A stretch of 64,000 bases of DNA, from the NCBI RefSeq assembly GCF_030209175.1, contig NZ_JARVSM010000008.1, forward strand, positions 145,301-209,300, read 5' to 3'. The translations under genes were made by a program, and so were the position numbers. Positions 45,347-53,565 of this stretch are shown piece after piece. This DNA comes from Pseudomonas sp. efr-133-TYG-5 (GTDB lineage Bacteria; Pseudomonadota; Gammaproteobacteria; Pseudomonadales; Pseudomonadaceae). Below the pieces are notes generated by a model. The model did not search any database, was not told where the DNA came from, and was given only the letters and a program-made list of their open reading frames with translations. How positions within the stretch are numbered: the stretch's first letter is position 1; the number at the start of each line of letters is the position of its first letter.

Positions 45347-46864
45347 TTAACGGGCGCCGTGCTCACGTCCGCGCAGCAATCGGTTGGGCATGGCAATCGC
45401 CGCGGCCAGACCGAGCAACGACACCGCTGTGCTGACCCACAGCAGATGGCGGAAGGTGACCAACAGCTCGGCGCGCAAGGCGTTCTGCGCGTCACCGGGG
45501 GCGGCGTTCAAACCATCTAGCAGGACGTTGCCCGAATGCCCCTCAGCCATCAGCGAACCGCTGGCCAGATGGGCGAAACTCGAATCCTGCAACAACGCCA
45601 GCAACAGTGCCGACATCAATGCCACGCCCACCGCGCCGCCCAGCGAACGGAACAGGTTGGTGGTGCTGGTGGCGACGCCGATGTCTTTCTGCTCCACCGA
45701 GTTCTGCGTGCCGACCAGTGAAGTCGGGAATTGCATGCCGCCGGCGATGCCGCTGAGCAGCATGCACAGCCCGCTGAGCAGGGTCGCCTGCGGTGGGCTG
45801 AACGCCATGCCGAGGATCGAGATCGGCATCAGGATCGCGCCGGTGAGAATCTGCGGTTTGTAACGGCCGGTGATCGAGGTGCGGCGTCCGGCGAAATACG
45901 CCCCGATCGGCAGACCCATGGCCAGCGGCAGCAGATGCAGCGCGGCGCTGTCGGCACCGGCGCCGGTCACGCTCTGGAAGCGCAGCGGCATCAGCACGAT
46001 CAGCGAAATCGCCTGGAAACTGGTGAAGAAAATCGTGCACCAGCACAGCAGCGCGTTGCGGTTGGTGAACAGGTGCATCGGCAGCAGTGGCTCGCGCGCA
46101 CGGCGTTCGTGCCAGACAAACAGCGCCAGCACCACCACCGCGCAGGCGAACAACCCGAGCACTTCGCTGCTGCGCCAGGCGTGGCCCTGGCCGACTTCGG
46201 TGATGCCCAGCAGGAGGGCCGTCAGGCCGATAATCATCAGCAGCGTGCCCAGGTAATCGATGACCGGTTTGCGCTGCGGGATCGGCAGCCCGCGCAGGTT
46301 GCGTCGCGCCACCCAGTACGCGCCGAGGCCCAGCGGCAGGTTGATGAGGAACACCCAGCGCCAGGACAGGTATTCGGTCATGTAGCCGCCGAGTACCGGG
46401 CCGGCGACGCTGGCCACTGCGTACATGCTGCTGAAGTACCCCTGATAGCGTCCACGCTCGCGGGGCGGCACGATGTCGCCGATGATCGCCTGGCTGACCG
46501 AAATCATCCCGCCGGCCCCGATCCCCTGAAGGATCCGCGCCAGCACCAGTTGCTCCATGCTCTGCGCCATGCCGCAGAACAGCGAGGCGAGGGTGAACAG
46601 GCCCATGCCGAACAGCATCAGTTTACGCCGCCCGTACAGATCGCCGAGCTTGCCGTAGATCGGCACCGCCACGGTCATCGCCACCATGTAGCCGGAAATC
46701 ACCCAGGCCAGCAGGCTGACATCCTTGAACTGGGCGGAAATGGCGGGCATCGAAACGGCGACGATGGTCTGGTCCAGCGCCCCCAGAAAGATCGCCATCA
46801 TCAGCGCGACCAACACGCTGCGAATGGCTGGTTTGGGCGTTTCGGGATGATTGAGATTGGTCAC
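45347..46864 (-). CDS. MFS exporter, DHA2 (14-helix) drug:proton family
   Basis: 505 residues. It has the motif GKLGDLYGRRKLML between helices 2 and 3, ALDQTIVAVSMPAISAQF in helix 1, and the antiporter motif region GPVLGGYMTEYLSWRWVFLINLP. Likely exports a toxic compound. The best start is a GTG at 46864 (MTNLNHPETPK); the frame runs further 5', but that part is not protein-like. It is in the same direction as pobA with a 79-base gap, so it may be co-expressed, but no evidence fixes the substrate. Confidence 0.87.
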   Translation of the reverse strand: MTNLNHPETPKPAIRSVLVALMMAIFLGALDQTIVAVSMPAISAQFKDVSLLAWVISGYMVAMTVAVPIYGKLGDLYGRRKLMLFGMGLFTLASLFCGMAQSMEQLVLARILQGIGAGGMISVSQAIIGDIVPPRERGRYQGYFSSMYAVASVAGPVLGGYMTEYLSWRWVFLINLPLGLGAYWVARRNLRGLPIPQRKPVIDYLGTLLMIIGLTALLLGITEVGQGHAWRSSEVLGLFACAVVVLALFVWHERRAREPLLPMHLFTNRNALLCWCTIFFTSFQAISLIVLMPLRFQSVTGAGADSAALHLLPLAMGLPIGAYFAGRRTSITGRYKPQILTGAILMPISILGMAFSPPQATLLSGLCMLLSGIAGGMQFPTSLVGTQNSVEQKDIGVATSTTNLFRSLGGAVGVALMSALLLALLQDSSFAHLASGSLMAEGHSGNVLLDGLNAAPGDAQNALRAELLVTFRHLLWVSTAVSLLGLAAAIAMPNRLLRGREHGAR

Positions 46865-46943
46865 GGGCAAAACCTGCGGGCAGTGGATGTCCCGCAGATC
46901 GCCAGGCGAGCGGGGATGCTCGCCAGTGTAAGTCGGTAGCAGG

Positions 46944-48137
46944 CTATTCGATAGCCTCATAAGGAAGCCCGACGTAATTTTCTGCAATGGTTTTTCGACC
47001 CGCTTCTGAATTGACGAAGTAGTCCAGTTCCGAGGCGCAGATGCGCTGGCTGAAGTCATCGTGTTCGTCGAAATGGTGCAGCATCGAGGTCATCCACCAG
47101 GAAAAACGCTCGGCCTTCCACACCCGCCGCAGGCAGATCTGCGAGTACTTCTCCAGCAGATCGGTACGGCCTTCGCGATACACCTTGAGCAGGATGTTGA
47201 ACAAGGTGCTGACGTCGCTGGCCGCCAGATTCAAGCCCTTGGCGCCGGTCGGTGGGACGATGTGCGCGGCATCGCCGAGCAGGAACAGGCGCCCGTATTG
47301 CATCGGTTCGACGACAAAACTGCGCAGTGGCGCGATGCTTTTTTCAATCGACGGGCCGGTCACCAGCTTCTCGGCCAGCGCCGGCGGCAGGCGCTTTTTC
47401 AGCTCGTCCCAGAAACGCTGATCGGACCAGTCCTCGACCTTTTCCTGGGCCGGCACTTGCAGGTAATAGCGGGTGCGGGTCGCCGAACGCATGCTGCACA
47501 AGGCAAAGCCACGCTCATGGCGGGCGTACACCAGTTCGTCGTGCACCGGCGGGGTGTCGGCAAGAATGCCCAGCCAGCCGAACGGGTAGACGCGTTCGAA
47601 GACTTTCAGGCAGTCGGCGGGAATCGATTGTCGGGCCACGCCGTGGAAGCCGTCGCAACCGGCGATGTAATCGCAGTCGACGCGCCAGGTTTCGCCGTCC
47701 TTGTCGAAGGTGATGAAGGGTTCGTCGCTTTTCATGCCGTGGGGAACGACATCGCGAGCGGCATAGATTGTCTGTGCGCCGCTCTCCCGACGAGCGGCCA
47801 TCAGGTCGCGGGTGACTTCGGTCTGGCCATAGACCATGACGGTTTTGCCCGCGGTCAGGGACTTCAGGTCGATGTGCACCAGGCGTCCGTCGAGGGCCAG
47901 TTCGAAACCGTCATGGACAAGGCCTTCGCGGTCCATCCGCCGGGCCACGCCGGCCTGACGCAACAGCTCTACCATGCCTTGTTCAAGCACGCCGGCGCGG
48001 ATTCTGCCGAGCACATATTCGGGCGTCTGGCGTTCGACGATCAGGGTGTCGATGCCGGCGTTGTGCAGCAGCTGGCCGAGGAGCAGACCGGCCGGGCCGG
48101 CGCCAATGATGGCGACTTGGGTTTTCAGCGTTTTCAT
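46944..48137 (-). CDS. pobA: 4-hydroxybenzoate 3-monooxygenase
   Basis: 397 residues. FAD/NADPH enzyme that makes protocatechuate from 4-hydroxybenzoate for the beta-ketoadipate pathway. It has the FAD-binding GAGPAGLLLG, the DCDYIAGCDGFHGVARQSIP region, and GDAAHIVPPTGAKGLNLAASDV with the second FAD motif. The match to Pseudomonas PobA is strong over its full length. The ATG at 48137 gives MKTLKTQVAIIG. It is divergent from an AraC-type regulator, the usual pobA-pobC/R pairing. Confidence 0.97.
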   Translation of the reverse strand: MKTLKTQVAIIGAGPAGLLLGQLLHNAGIDTLIVERQTPEYVLGRIRAGVLEQGMVELLRQAGVARRMDREGLVHDGFELALDGRLVHIDLKSLTAGKTVMVYGQTEVTRDLMAARRESGAQTIYAARDVVPHGMKSDEPFITFDKDGETWRVDCDYIAGCDGFHGVARQSIPADCLKVFERVYPFGWLGILADTPPVHDELVYARHERGFALCSMRSATRTRYYLQVPAQEKVEDWSDQRFWDELKKRLPPALAEKLVTGPSIEKSIAPLRSFVVEPMQYGRLFLLGDAAHIVPPTGAKGLNLAASDVSTLFNILLKVYREGRTDLLEKYSQICLRRVWKAERFSWWMTSMLHHFDEHDDFSQRICASELDYFVNSEAGRKTIAENYVGLPYEAIE

Positions 48138-48315
48138 TGTTTTTATGACTCGCAAGCTTCAACCGGCAAGGGCCGGTGAATGATTTTTATGATTCGAGTG
48201 CTTGCATTTTTCCCTTGCGGGTCTGTCAATTGAAGGTGAAAACTGAGCCGATACCTGTACATTCTGCCAATCGGTGCGATTATCGCCCGCAACTTTCGAG
48301 GCCTGGATTGAAGTG

Positions 48316-49200
48316 ATGAACAAGCCTGACCTGCCTTCGATTCCGGTGTTCAAGCTCTACGGTGAAAGCCTGGACTGGCCGACCCCCGACTTGCTGCACT
48401 GTGAAACCATCTCCAAACGCAGCCGCGAACATCAATGGGAAATCAAACCGCATCGCCACGCCGATCTGTGCCAGTTGCTCTTCGTCTTCAAAGGTCAGGC
48501 AGAGCTTGAAATCGAAGGACAACGCACGCAGTTGCACCAGGCCGCCATCCAGATCCTGCCACCGCTGTCGGTGCATGGTTTTCGGTTCGCCGAGGATGTC
48601 GAAGGCTTCATCGTTACCCTGGCCACCCCGCTGATCAACCACTTGCAGGCGCAACTGGGCAACGCAGTGCACGCCCTGGGCCAGGCCGAAAGCTACCCGG
48701 CGGGCGCGGACGCGGACTACCTCAACAGCCTGTTCGCCGCGTTGCAGGCCGAATACAACGGCCACCAGCCTGCACGGGAAATGCTCATGCATGCGCTGGT
48801 CAGCGTGATCATGGTCTGGGTCAGCCGCCAGGCGATCCACCGCCACAGCGCCAGCCAGCGGCCACAGCGTCAGCGCGAATACCTCAACGGCTTCATTCAA
48901 CTGGTGGAGGAGACGTACCGACAGCACGTCAAGGTCGAGGATCTGGCCCATCGCCTGGGCATTTCCGTGTCGCACCTCAATGGCACCTGCCGCGAACTGG
49001 CGGGGCAACCGGCGTTGCAGATCATGCACGAGCGGCAGTTGCTGGAAGCCAAGCGTCTGCTGACTTACACCAGCATGACCATCTACGAAATGTCCGACGT
49101 GTTGGGGTTTTCCGATCCAACCAACTTCACCCGCCTGTTCCGACGCAGGGTTGGCATTTCGCCAAAGGCGTTTCGTGATCGGCTGAAGGCCGAGCAGTAA
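48316..49200 (+). CDS. AraC/XylS-type regulator of pobA (PobC/PobR-like)
   Basis: 294 residues. N-terminal cupin-like sensor (HRHADLCQLLFVFKG) and C-terminal double helix-turn-helix (DLAHRLGISVSHLNGTCREL and MSDVLGFSDPTNFTRLFRRRVG). In P. putida and relatives an AraC-type protein controls pobA in response to 4-hydroxybenzoate. The start is the ATG at 48316; a GTG 14 codons upstream is possible. The operator should lie in 48138-48315. Confidence 0.9.
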   Translation: MNKPDLPSIPVFKLYGESLDWPTPDLLHCETISKRSREHQWEIKPHRHADLCQLLFVFKGQAELEIEGQRTQLHQAAIQILPPLSVHGFRFAEDVEGFIVTLATPLINHLQAQLGNAVHALGQAESYPAGADADYLNSLFAALQAEYNGHQPAREMLMHALVSVIMVWVSRQAIHRHSASQRPQRQREYLNGFIQLVEETYRQHVKVEDLAHRLGISVSHLNGTCRELAGQPALQIMHERQLLEAKRLLTYTSMTIYEMSDVLGFSDPTNFTRLFRRRVGISPKAFRDRLKAEQ

Positions 49201-49221
49201 ATTCTAACCACCACACATCCC

Positions 49222-49311
49222 GGTGGGAGCGAGCTTGCTCGCGAATGCGGTCCTCCATTCAGCGTTGATGTTGACTGGCGCACTGCATTCGCGAGCAAGC
49301 TCGCTGCCACA
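49222..49311. repeat. REP/REPIN palindrome pair
   Basis: Facing GTGGGAGCGAGC and GCGAGCAAGCTCGC units about 50 bases apart, between the AraC gene and a small membrane protein gene. One base in the right-hand core differs from the other copies. Confidence 0.88.
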
Positions 49312-49335
49312 GGATTTCATTCCAGCCCAGTTCAA

Positions 49336-49512
49336 TCAGCGCAGCGCGTTAAGCGTCGCGTTATGCGGGATGCAACGTTCGAAGTTGCAGCTGGCGTATT
49401 CGCGTGGCAGTTGGCGCAATTGCTCGACTCGCCACGCCGCGGTGCCGTACAGCGCCAGCGTGGCCGCGCAGGTGATGAAAATCGCGAGATACCTTCTTGT
49501 TCTGGTGTTCAT
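49336..49512 (-). CDS. Small single-helix membrane protein
   Basis: 58 residues, too short for most gene lists. A basic start (MNTRTRRY) leads into a hydrophobic helix (LAIFITCAATLALYGTAAW), then a periplasmic tail with two cysteines (YASCNFERCIPHN). The ATG at 49512 has AGAGG eight bases before it. The signal-anchor layout and good start favour a real gene, but no function can be named. Confidence 0.6.
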   Translation of the reverse strand: MNTRTRRYLAIFITCAATLALYGTAAWRVEQLRQLPREYASCNFERCIPHNATLNALR

Positions 49513-49591
49513 GGCGTAGACCTCTGAACGCATACCCTGCGGTACTACTTTCAGCATAGGTCAGCGGTACAGAGTTTCCAGCCATAAACAC

Positions 49592-49681
49592 GGTGGGAGC
49601 GAGCTTGTTCGCGAAAGCGCTGTGTCAGCCCGCGATACTGTCGACTGACACAGCTTTTTCGCGAGCAGGCTCGCTCCCACA
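49592..49681. repeat. REP/REPIN palindrome pair
   Basis: GTGGGAGCGAGCTTGTTCGCG and its inverted partner GCGAGCAGGCTCGCTCCCAC (cut to cores) about 45 bases apart. Between the small membrane gene and a LysR gene. Confidence 0.9.
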
Positions 49682-49692
49682 AGGAATGGCGT

Positions 49693-50598
49693 TTACAAGC
49701 CGATATCCCACTCTGGATGCTCGGGAAAGCGCTGCACCAGAAAATCCAGCATCGCGCGCAGCGCCGCCGGCATGTGTTTGCGTGAGGCATAGACCGCATA
49801 GATGTTCAGTTGCCGCGGCTCGGCGCCGGGCAGCAGGCGCACCAGTTCACCGGTCTGCACGTGGGCCCCGGCCAGGTAGGTCGGCAGCATCGCCACGCCG
49901 GCCCCGGCCAGGGTGGTGCGCAGCAGGGTGCTGGCTTCATTGGCACTGATGTTGCCCTGCACCGGCACGGACACGGGCTCACCGTCCTGCTCGAAATGCC
50001 ACAGGCTCTTGCCGAAATACGAGTGAGTCAGGCAGTTGTGCCGGCTCAGATCCTCGACGCGCAACGGCGCTGGATTGTCCTGCAGATAGGTGGGGGCAGC
50101 GCAGACCAGCGAGCGGCACACGGTCAGACGCCGGGCGATCAGATTCGGGTCCAGGTCATTGCTGGTGCGGATCGCCAGGTCGATGCGTTCATCCACCAGG
50201 TTCACTGTGCGGTCGAGCATCTGCAGGTCGATGCTGACCCCGGGGTAGCGCTTGACGAACGCCGCCATGGCGTCGGCCAGTTGGCTCTGGCCGAACGAGG
50301 TGCTGACACTGATCCGCAGCAGGCCGCGCGGCGCATCGTGCGGTTCACTGACGGCGGCCTGCATGTCGCCGCACAGTTCGAGCATCTGCCGGCAGCGCGG
50401 CAGGATTTCGCTGCCGGCTGCGGTCAGGCTCAGCTTACGCGTGGTGCGGTGCATCAGCCGCGCGCCGACCCAGTCCTCGAGTTCCGCCAGATAACGCGAC
50501 ACCACCGGGCGCGACAGCTCGAGATGGTCGGCCGCCGCCGACTGGCTGCCCAGATCCACCACTGTGACGAACACCCGCATTGCTTGGAGACGATCCAT
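49693..50598 (-). CDS. LysR-type regulator divergent from MBL-fold gene
   Basis: 301 residues. The N-terminal helix-turn-helix (GSQSAAADHLELSRPVVSRYLAELEDWVG) and LysR substrate domain are of normal length. It sits divergent from the MBL-fold and NAD(P)-binding genes with a 115-base gap, so it probably controls them. The ligand is unknown. Confidence 0.9.
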   Translation of the reverse strand: MDRLQAMRVFVTVVDLGSQSAAADHLELSRPVVSRYLAELEDWVGARLMHRTTRKLSLTAAGSEILPRCRQMLELCGDMQAAVSEPHDAPRGLLRISVSTSFGQSQLADAMAAFVKRYPGVSIDLQMLDRTVNLVDERIDLAIRTSNDLDPNLIARRLTVCRSLVCAAPTYLQDNPAPLRVEDLSRHNCLTHSYFGKSLWHFEQDGEPVSVPVQGNISANEASTLLRTTLAGAGVAMLPTYLAGAHVQTGELVRLLPGAEPRQLNIYAVYASRKHMPAALRAMLDFLVQRFPEHPEWDIGL

Positions 50599-50713
50599 GA
50601 TTTGCCCGCTTTCAGAAACAAACTATGTTCAAGCATCGCATTTTTTGTACTGACTCTGGCAACTAAGCTCTGTGCCCATCGCCAAGCACGGCATTCGCAC
50701 AACGGAGCAACAG

Positions 50714-51592
50714 ATGATCGGCCGCACCACCCTCAAGCGCATTCTACTGGCCACCGCCAGCCTCGGTTTCGCCGCCCATGCGGCCGCCGCCAACCTGACC
50801 CTTGACGTCTACAACCCGGGCACCCAGGCGATTTTCCCGGTGACTTCGGTGCTGGTCAGTGGTGAGAAAGAGGCGATTCTGGTGGATGCCCAGTTCGGCA
50901 AGTCCCAGGCCGAGCAGGTGGTGGAGAAAATCCGCGCCAGCGGCAAGCAACTGACCACCATCTACATCAGCCACGGCGACCCGGACTACTACTTCGGCCT
51001 CGACACCCTGACCCAGGCCTTCCCCGAGGCGAAAGTCCTGGCCTCGGCGCCGACCGTCGAGCACATCAAGCAGACCGTCGACGGCAAACTGGCGTTCTGG
51101 GGGCCGAAAATGGGCGCCGATGTGCCGGGCAAAACCATCGTGCCGGGCGTGCTCGAGGGTGACAGCCTGATGCTCGAAGGGCAGAAGCTGCAGGTGGTCG
51201 GCCTCGACGGCAAACAGCCGGATCGCAGTTTTGTCTGGATTCCGTCGCTCAAGGCCGTGGTCGGTGGGGTGGTGGTCGCGGAGAACATCCACGTCTGGAT
51301 GGCCGACACCCAGACTGCGCAATCCCACGCCGACTGGCTGCAAACCCTGCATGCCATCGAAACCCTGAAACCGAAGACCGTGGTCCCGGGGCATTACCTC
51401 GGTGAGAGCAGCCGGTCGTTGGCCAGCGTGAAATTCACCGCCGACTACATTAAGGCTTTCGATGTGGAAACCGCGCGAGCCAAGGATTCTGCCGCCCTGA
51501 TCAAGGCGATGAAACAGCGCTACCCGCAACTCGGTGAAGACAGTTCGCTGGAACTCAGCGCCAAAGTCGCCAAGGGCGAAATGCGCTGGTAA
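50714..51592 (+). CDS. Periplasmic MBL-fold protein with atypical metal motif
   Basis: 292 residues. Signal peptide (about 1-26, ending AHAAAANL). The metallo-beta-lactamase fold is clear, but the hallmark HxHxDH reads SHGDPDYYFG, so two of the usual histidines are Asp and Tyr. The later VVPGHYLG histidine is kept. Metal binding may be altered or absent. The ATG at 50714 follows ACGGAG at six bases; the signal peptide begins MIGRTTLKRILLA. Likely an operon with the NAD(P)-binding gene (45-base gap). Confidence 0.87.
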   Translation: MIGRTTLKRILLATASLGFAAHAAAANLTLDVYNPGTQAIFPVTSVLVSGEKEAILVDAQFGKSQAEQVVEKIRASGKQLTTIYISHGDPDYYFGLDTLTQAFPEAKVLASAPTVEHIKQTVDGKLAFWGPKMGADVPGKTIVPGVLEGDSLMLEGQKLQVVGLDGKQPDRSFVWIPSLKAVVGGVVVAENIHVWMADTQTAQSHADWLQTLHAIETLKPKTVVPGHYLGESSRSLASVKFTADYIKAFDVETARAKDSAALIKAMKQRYPQLGEDSSLELSAKVAKGEMRW

Positions 51593-51637
51593 GCCGATTC
51601 TCAACACGCAGTACTCTCAAGCCAACTGGAGAACGTC

Positions 51638-52252
51638 ATGAGCAAGATCGCAATCATCGGTGCCACCGGCCGTGCCGGTAGCCAACTGCTGGAAGAAGCC
51701 CTGCGTCGTGGTCATAGCGTTACGGCTATCGCCCGCGACACGGCGAAGATCGGTCACCGTGCCGGGGTGGTCAGCAAGAACGTCGATGTGCTGGATTCGG
51801 CGGCGCTGCAAAATGCCCTGGCCGGCCACGATGTGGTCATCAGCGCGGCGCATTTCGCGACCGTGCCGGCCAGCGCCCTGCTCGGGCCGGTGAAGCAGGC
51901 GGGGGTGAAACGCTTGCTGGTGGTCGGCGGTGCCGGCTCGCTGTTGCTGCCGGACGATACCCGGGTGATCGACAGCGCGGGTTTTCCGCCCGAGTACAAG
52001 ACCGAAGCCAGCGCTGGGGCGGCGTTCCTCGACGCCCTGCGTCAGGAGCAGGAACTGGACTGGACGTTCCTGTCGCCGTCGGCAGAGTTTGTCGAAGGTG
52101 AGCGCAGCGGTACCTTCCGGGTCGGCCAGGATCACTTGCTGGTGAGTGCCGAAGGGCGCAGCTGGATCACCTTCGCCGATTACGCGATTGCACTGATCGA
52201 CGAAGTGGAAACACCGAAGCATTCGCGCCAGCGGTTTACCGTCGGCTATTGA
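51638..52252 (+). CDS. NAD(P)-binding oxidoreductase (atypical SDR, NmrA/YwnB-like)
   Basis: 204 residues. N-terminal dinucleotide loop GATGRAGSQLL at 8-18; no YxxxK catalytic pair, as usual for the YwnB/NAD(P)H-binding group. SPSAEFVEGERSGTFRVG lies in the C-terminal part. Located after the MBL-fold gene under the same probable LysR regulator. The substrate is unknown. Confidence 0.87.
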   Translation: MSKIAIIGATGRAGSQLLEEALRRGHSVTAIARDTAKIGHRAGVVSKNVDVLDSAALQNALAGHDVVISAAHFATVPASALLGPVKQAGVKRLLVVGGAGSLLLPDDTRVIDSAGFPPEYKTEASAGAAFLDALRQEQELDWTFLSPSAEFVEGERSGTFRVGQDHLLVSAEGRSWITFADYAIALIDEVETPKHSRQRFTVGY

Positions 52253-52290
52253 TTGCGCGGATGCTGAACGCAGCGTTCGGCTGCGGATTT

Positions 52291-52450
52291 TTCCCCCTCG
52301 CCCCAACCCTCTCGCCCAAAGGGGGCGAGGGGGAAAGGGAGCCGATTGGCGCGCGCTTCACCTCCTGAGTTCGACTCGGGATCGCAAGTCGGTGCAACCC
52401 GCCAGAGCAACCCGCTCAGTCCTCACTCCCTCCGGGAGAGGGTGAGGGCA
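52291..52450. repeat. Intergenic element with CCCTCGCC/CCCTCTCC arms
   Basis: A hairpin at 52291-52336 (CCCCCTCGCC against GGCGAGGGGG) and a second GC-rich part near 52423-52450 (CCCTCCGGGAGAGGG), with about 85 bases between. It ends just before the LysR stop. It looks like a dispersed Pseudomonas repeat and may act as terminator for the two convergent genes. Confidence 0.65.
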
Positions 52451-52456
52451 ACAGGC

Positions 52457-53338
52457 TCAGCGCAGATGGGCCTGCTCCACCAGCCAGATCATCAGCTCTT
52501 CCAGCTGGGGCGATGCTTGCGCGTCGTGCGGCATCACCACGTAGTAACCCAACCCCGTCTTCACCTTCAGCTCGAACGGCATCACCAGTCGCCCCGCGCG
52601 CAGGTCATCGCCGATCAACGACCAGTCGCCGATCGCCACGCCGGTGCCATGGGACGCCATCGACATCGCCTGATCCAGTGTCTCGAAATGCTGCCCCGTG
52701 TTGACGTTGCTCAGCTGCAATTGCGCGGCGCTCAGCCACACGGTCCAGTCCTGCGTGTCGCGGGTCGGATGCAGCAGCAGGTGCTGTTGCAGATCGGCCG
52801 GAACGGACAGCGCCGGCGGGCCCTTCAACAGCGCGGGCGAACACACGGGCGTCAGTTGCTCGTCGAACAGGTGCAGCGCTGTCGACGTGCTGTCCGGCGG
52901 CGTGCCGTAGATCACGGCGGCATCGAACGGTTCGCGCTGAAAGTCCACGCCGTGGGCCAGCGTGGTGGTCAGTTTGACCGGCACGTCCGGGCGTTCCTTC
53001 TGCCATTGCAGCAGGCGCGGCACCAGCCAGCGCATCACGCAGCTCGGCGCCTTGAGCTGCAGGGTTTCCCGCTTGAGGCCGATCTGCTCGGTCGCTTCGC
53101 TGATCAGGCTGAAGACCTTCTCCACCCGCGGCAGCCATTCGCGCCCTTCGGCGGTCAGCTCCAGACCGCGGGCCAGGCGGATGAACAGCTCATACCCGAG
53201 ATGATCCTCCAGCCCGGCAATCTGCCGGCTCACCGCGCCCTGGGTGATGTGCAACTGCTCGGCGGCCCGGGTGAAGTTGCAGCACTGCGCGGTGATCAGG
53301 AACGTGTGCAGGGCGGGCAGGGGCGGCAGTCGTTTCAT
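52457..53338 (-). CDS. LysR-type regulator (GcvA-like) of the downstream catabolic operon
   Basis: 293 residues. The N-terminus MKRLPPLPALHTFLITAQCCNFTRAAEQLHITQGAVSRQ (shortened here in motif terms to a standard GcvA-like HTH) is followed by the LysR ligand domain. It is divergent from the decarboxylase operon at 53566, so it is the natural candidate regulator. A REP pair lies in the gap, which is unusual between a regulator and its target. Confidence 0.9.
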   Translation of the reverse strand: MKRLPPLPALHTFLITAQCCNFTRAAEQLHITQGAVSRQIAGLEDHLGYELFIRLARGLELTAEGREWLPRVEKVFSLISEATEQIGLKRETLQLKAPSCVMRWLVPRLLQWQKERPDVPVKLTTTLAHGVDFQREPFDAAVIYGTPPDSTSTALHLFDEQLTPVCSPALLKGPPALSVPADLQQHLLLHPTRDTQDWTVWLSAAQLQLSNVNTGQHFETLDQAMSMASHGTGVAIGDWSLIGDDLRAGRLVMPFELKVKTGLGYYVVMPHDAQASPQLEELMIWLVEQAHLR

Positions 53339-53439
53339 GTGGATCCAAGGTATGACGTGAGGACATGGCTAGTATGACTTTTAATCGATTGTTGCCGCTA
53401 CCTGCCGCCCGTTCAATGAGCCCCATCCACCCGAATCGA

Positions 53440-53528
53440 TGTGGGAGCGAGCTTGCTCGCGAATATGGTTTTCCATTCAGCATCAATGTGGCTGATACAC
53501 CGCTTTCGCGAGCAAGCTCGCTCCCACA
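53440..53528. repeat. REP/REPIN palindrome pair
   Basis: Facing GTGGGAGCGAGC and GCTCGCTCCCAC units about 40 bases apart, lying in the divergent region between the LysR gene and the decarboxylase gene. Confidence 0.9.
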
Positions 53529-53565
53529 CTGGCACGGCGTATTGAACAACTAGAAGGGCAACGAC

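Noticed and set aside
52291..52450. Possible CRISPR-like or integron-like repeats
   Set aside because: Only one inverted pair and one extra GC hairpin; no regular spacers and no associated genes.
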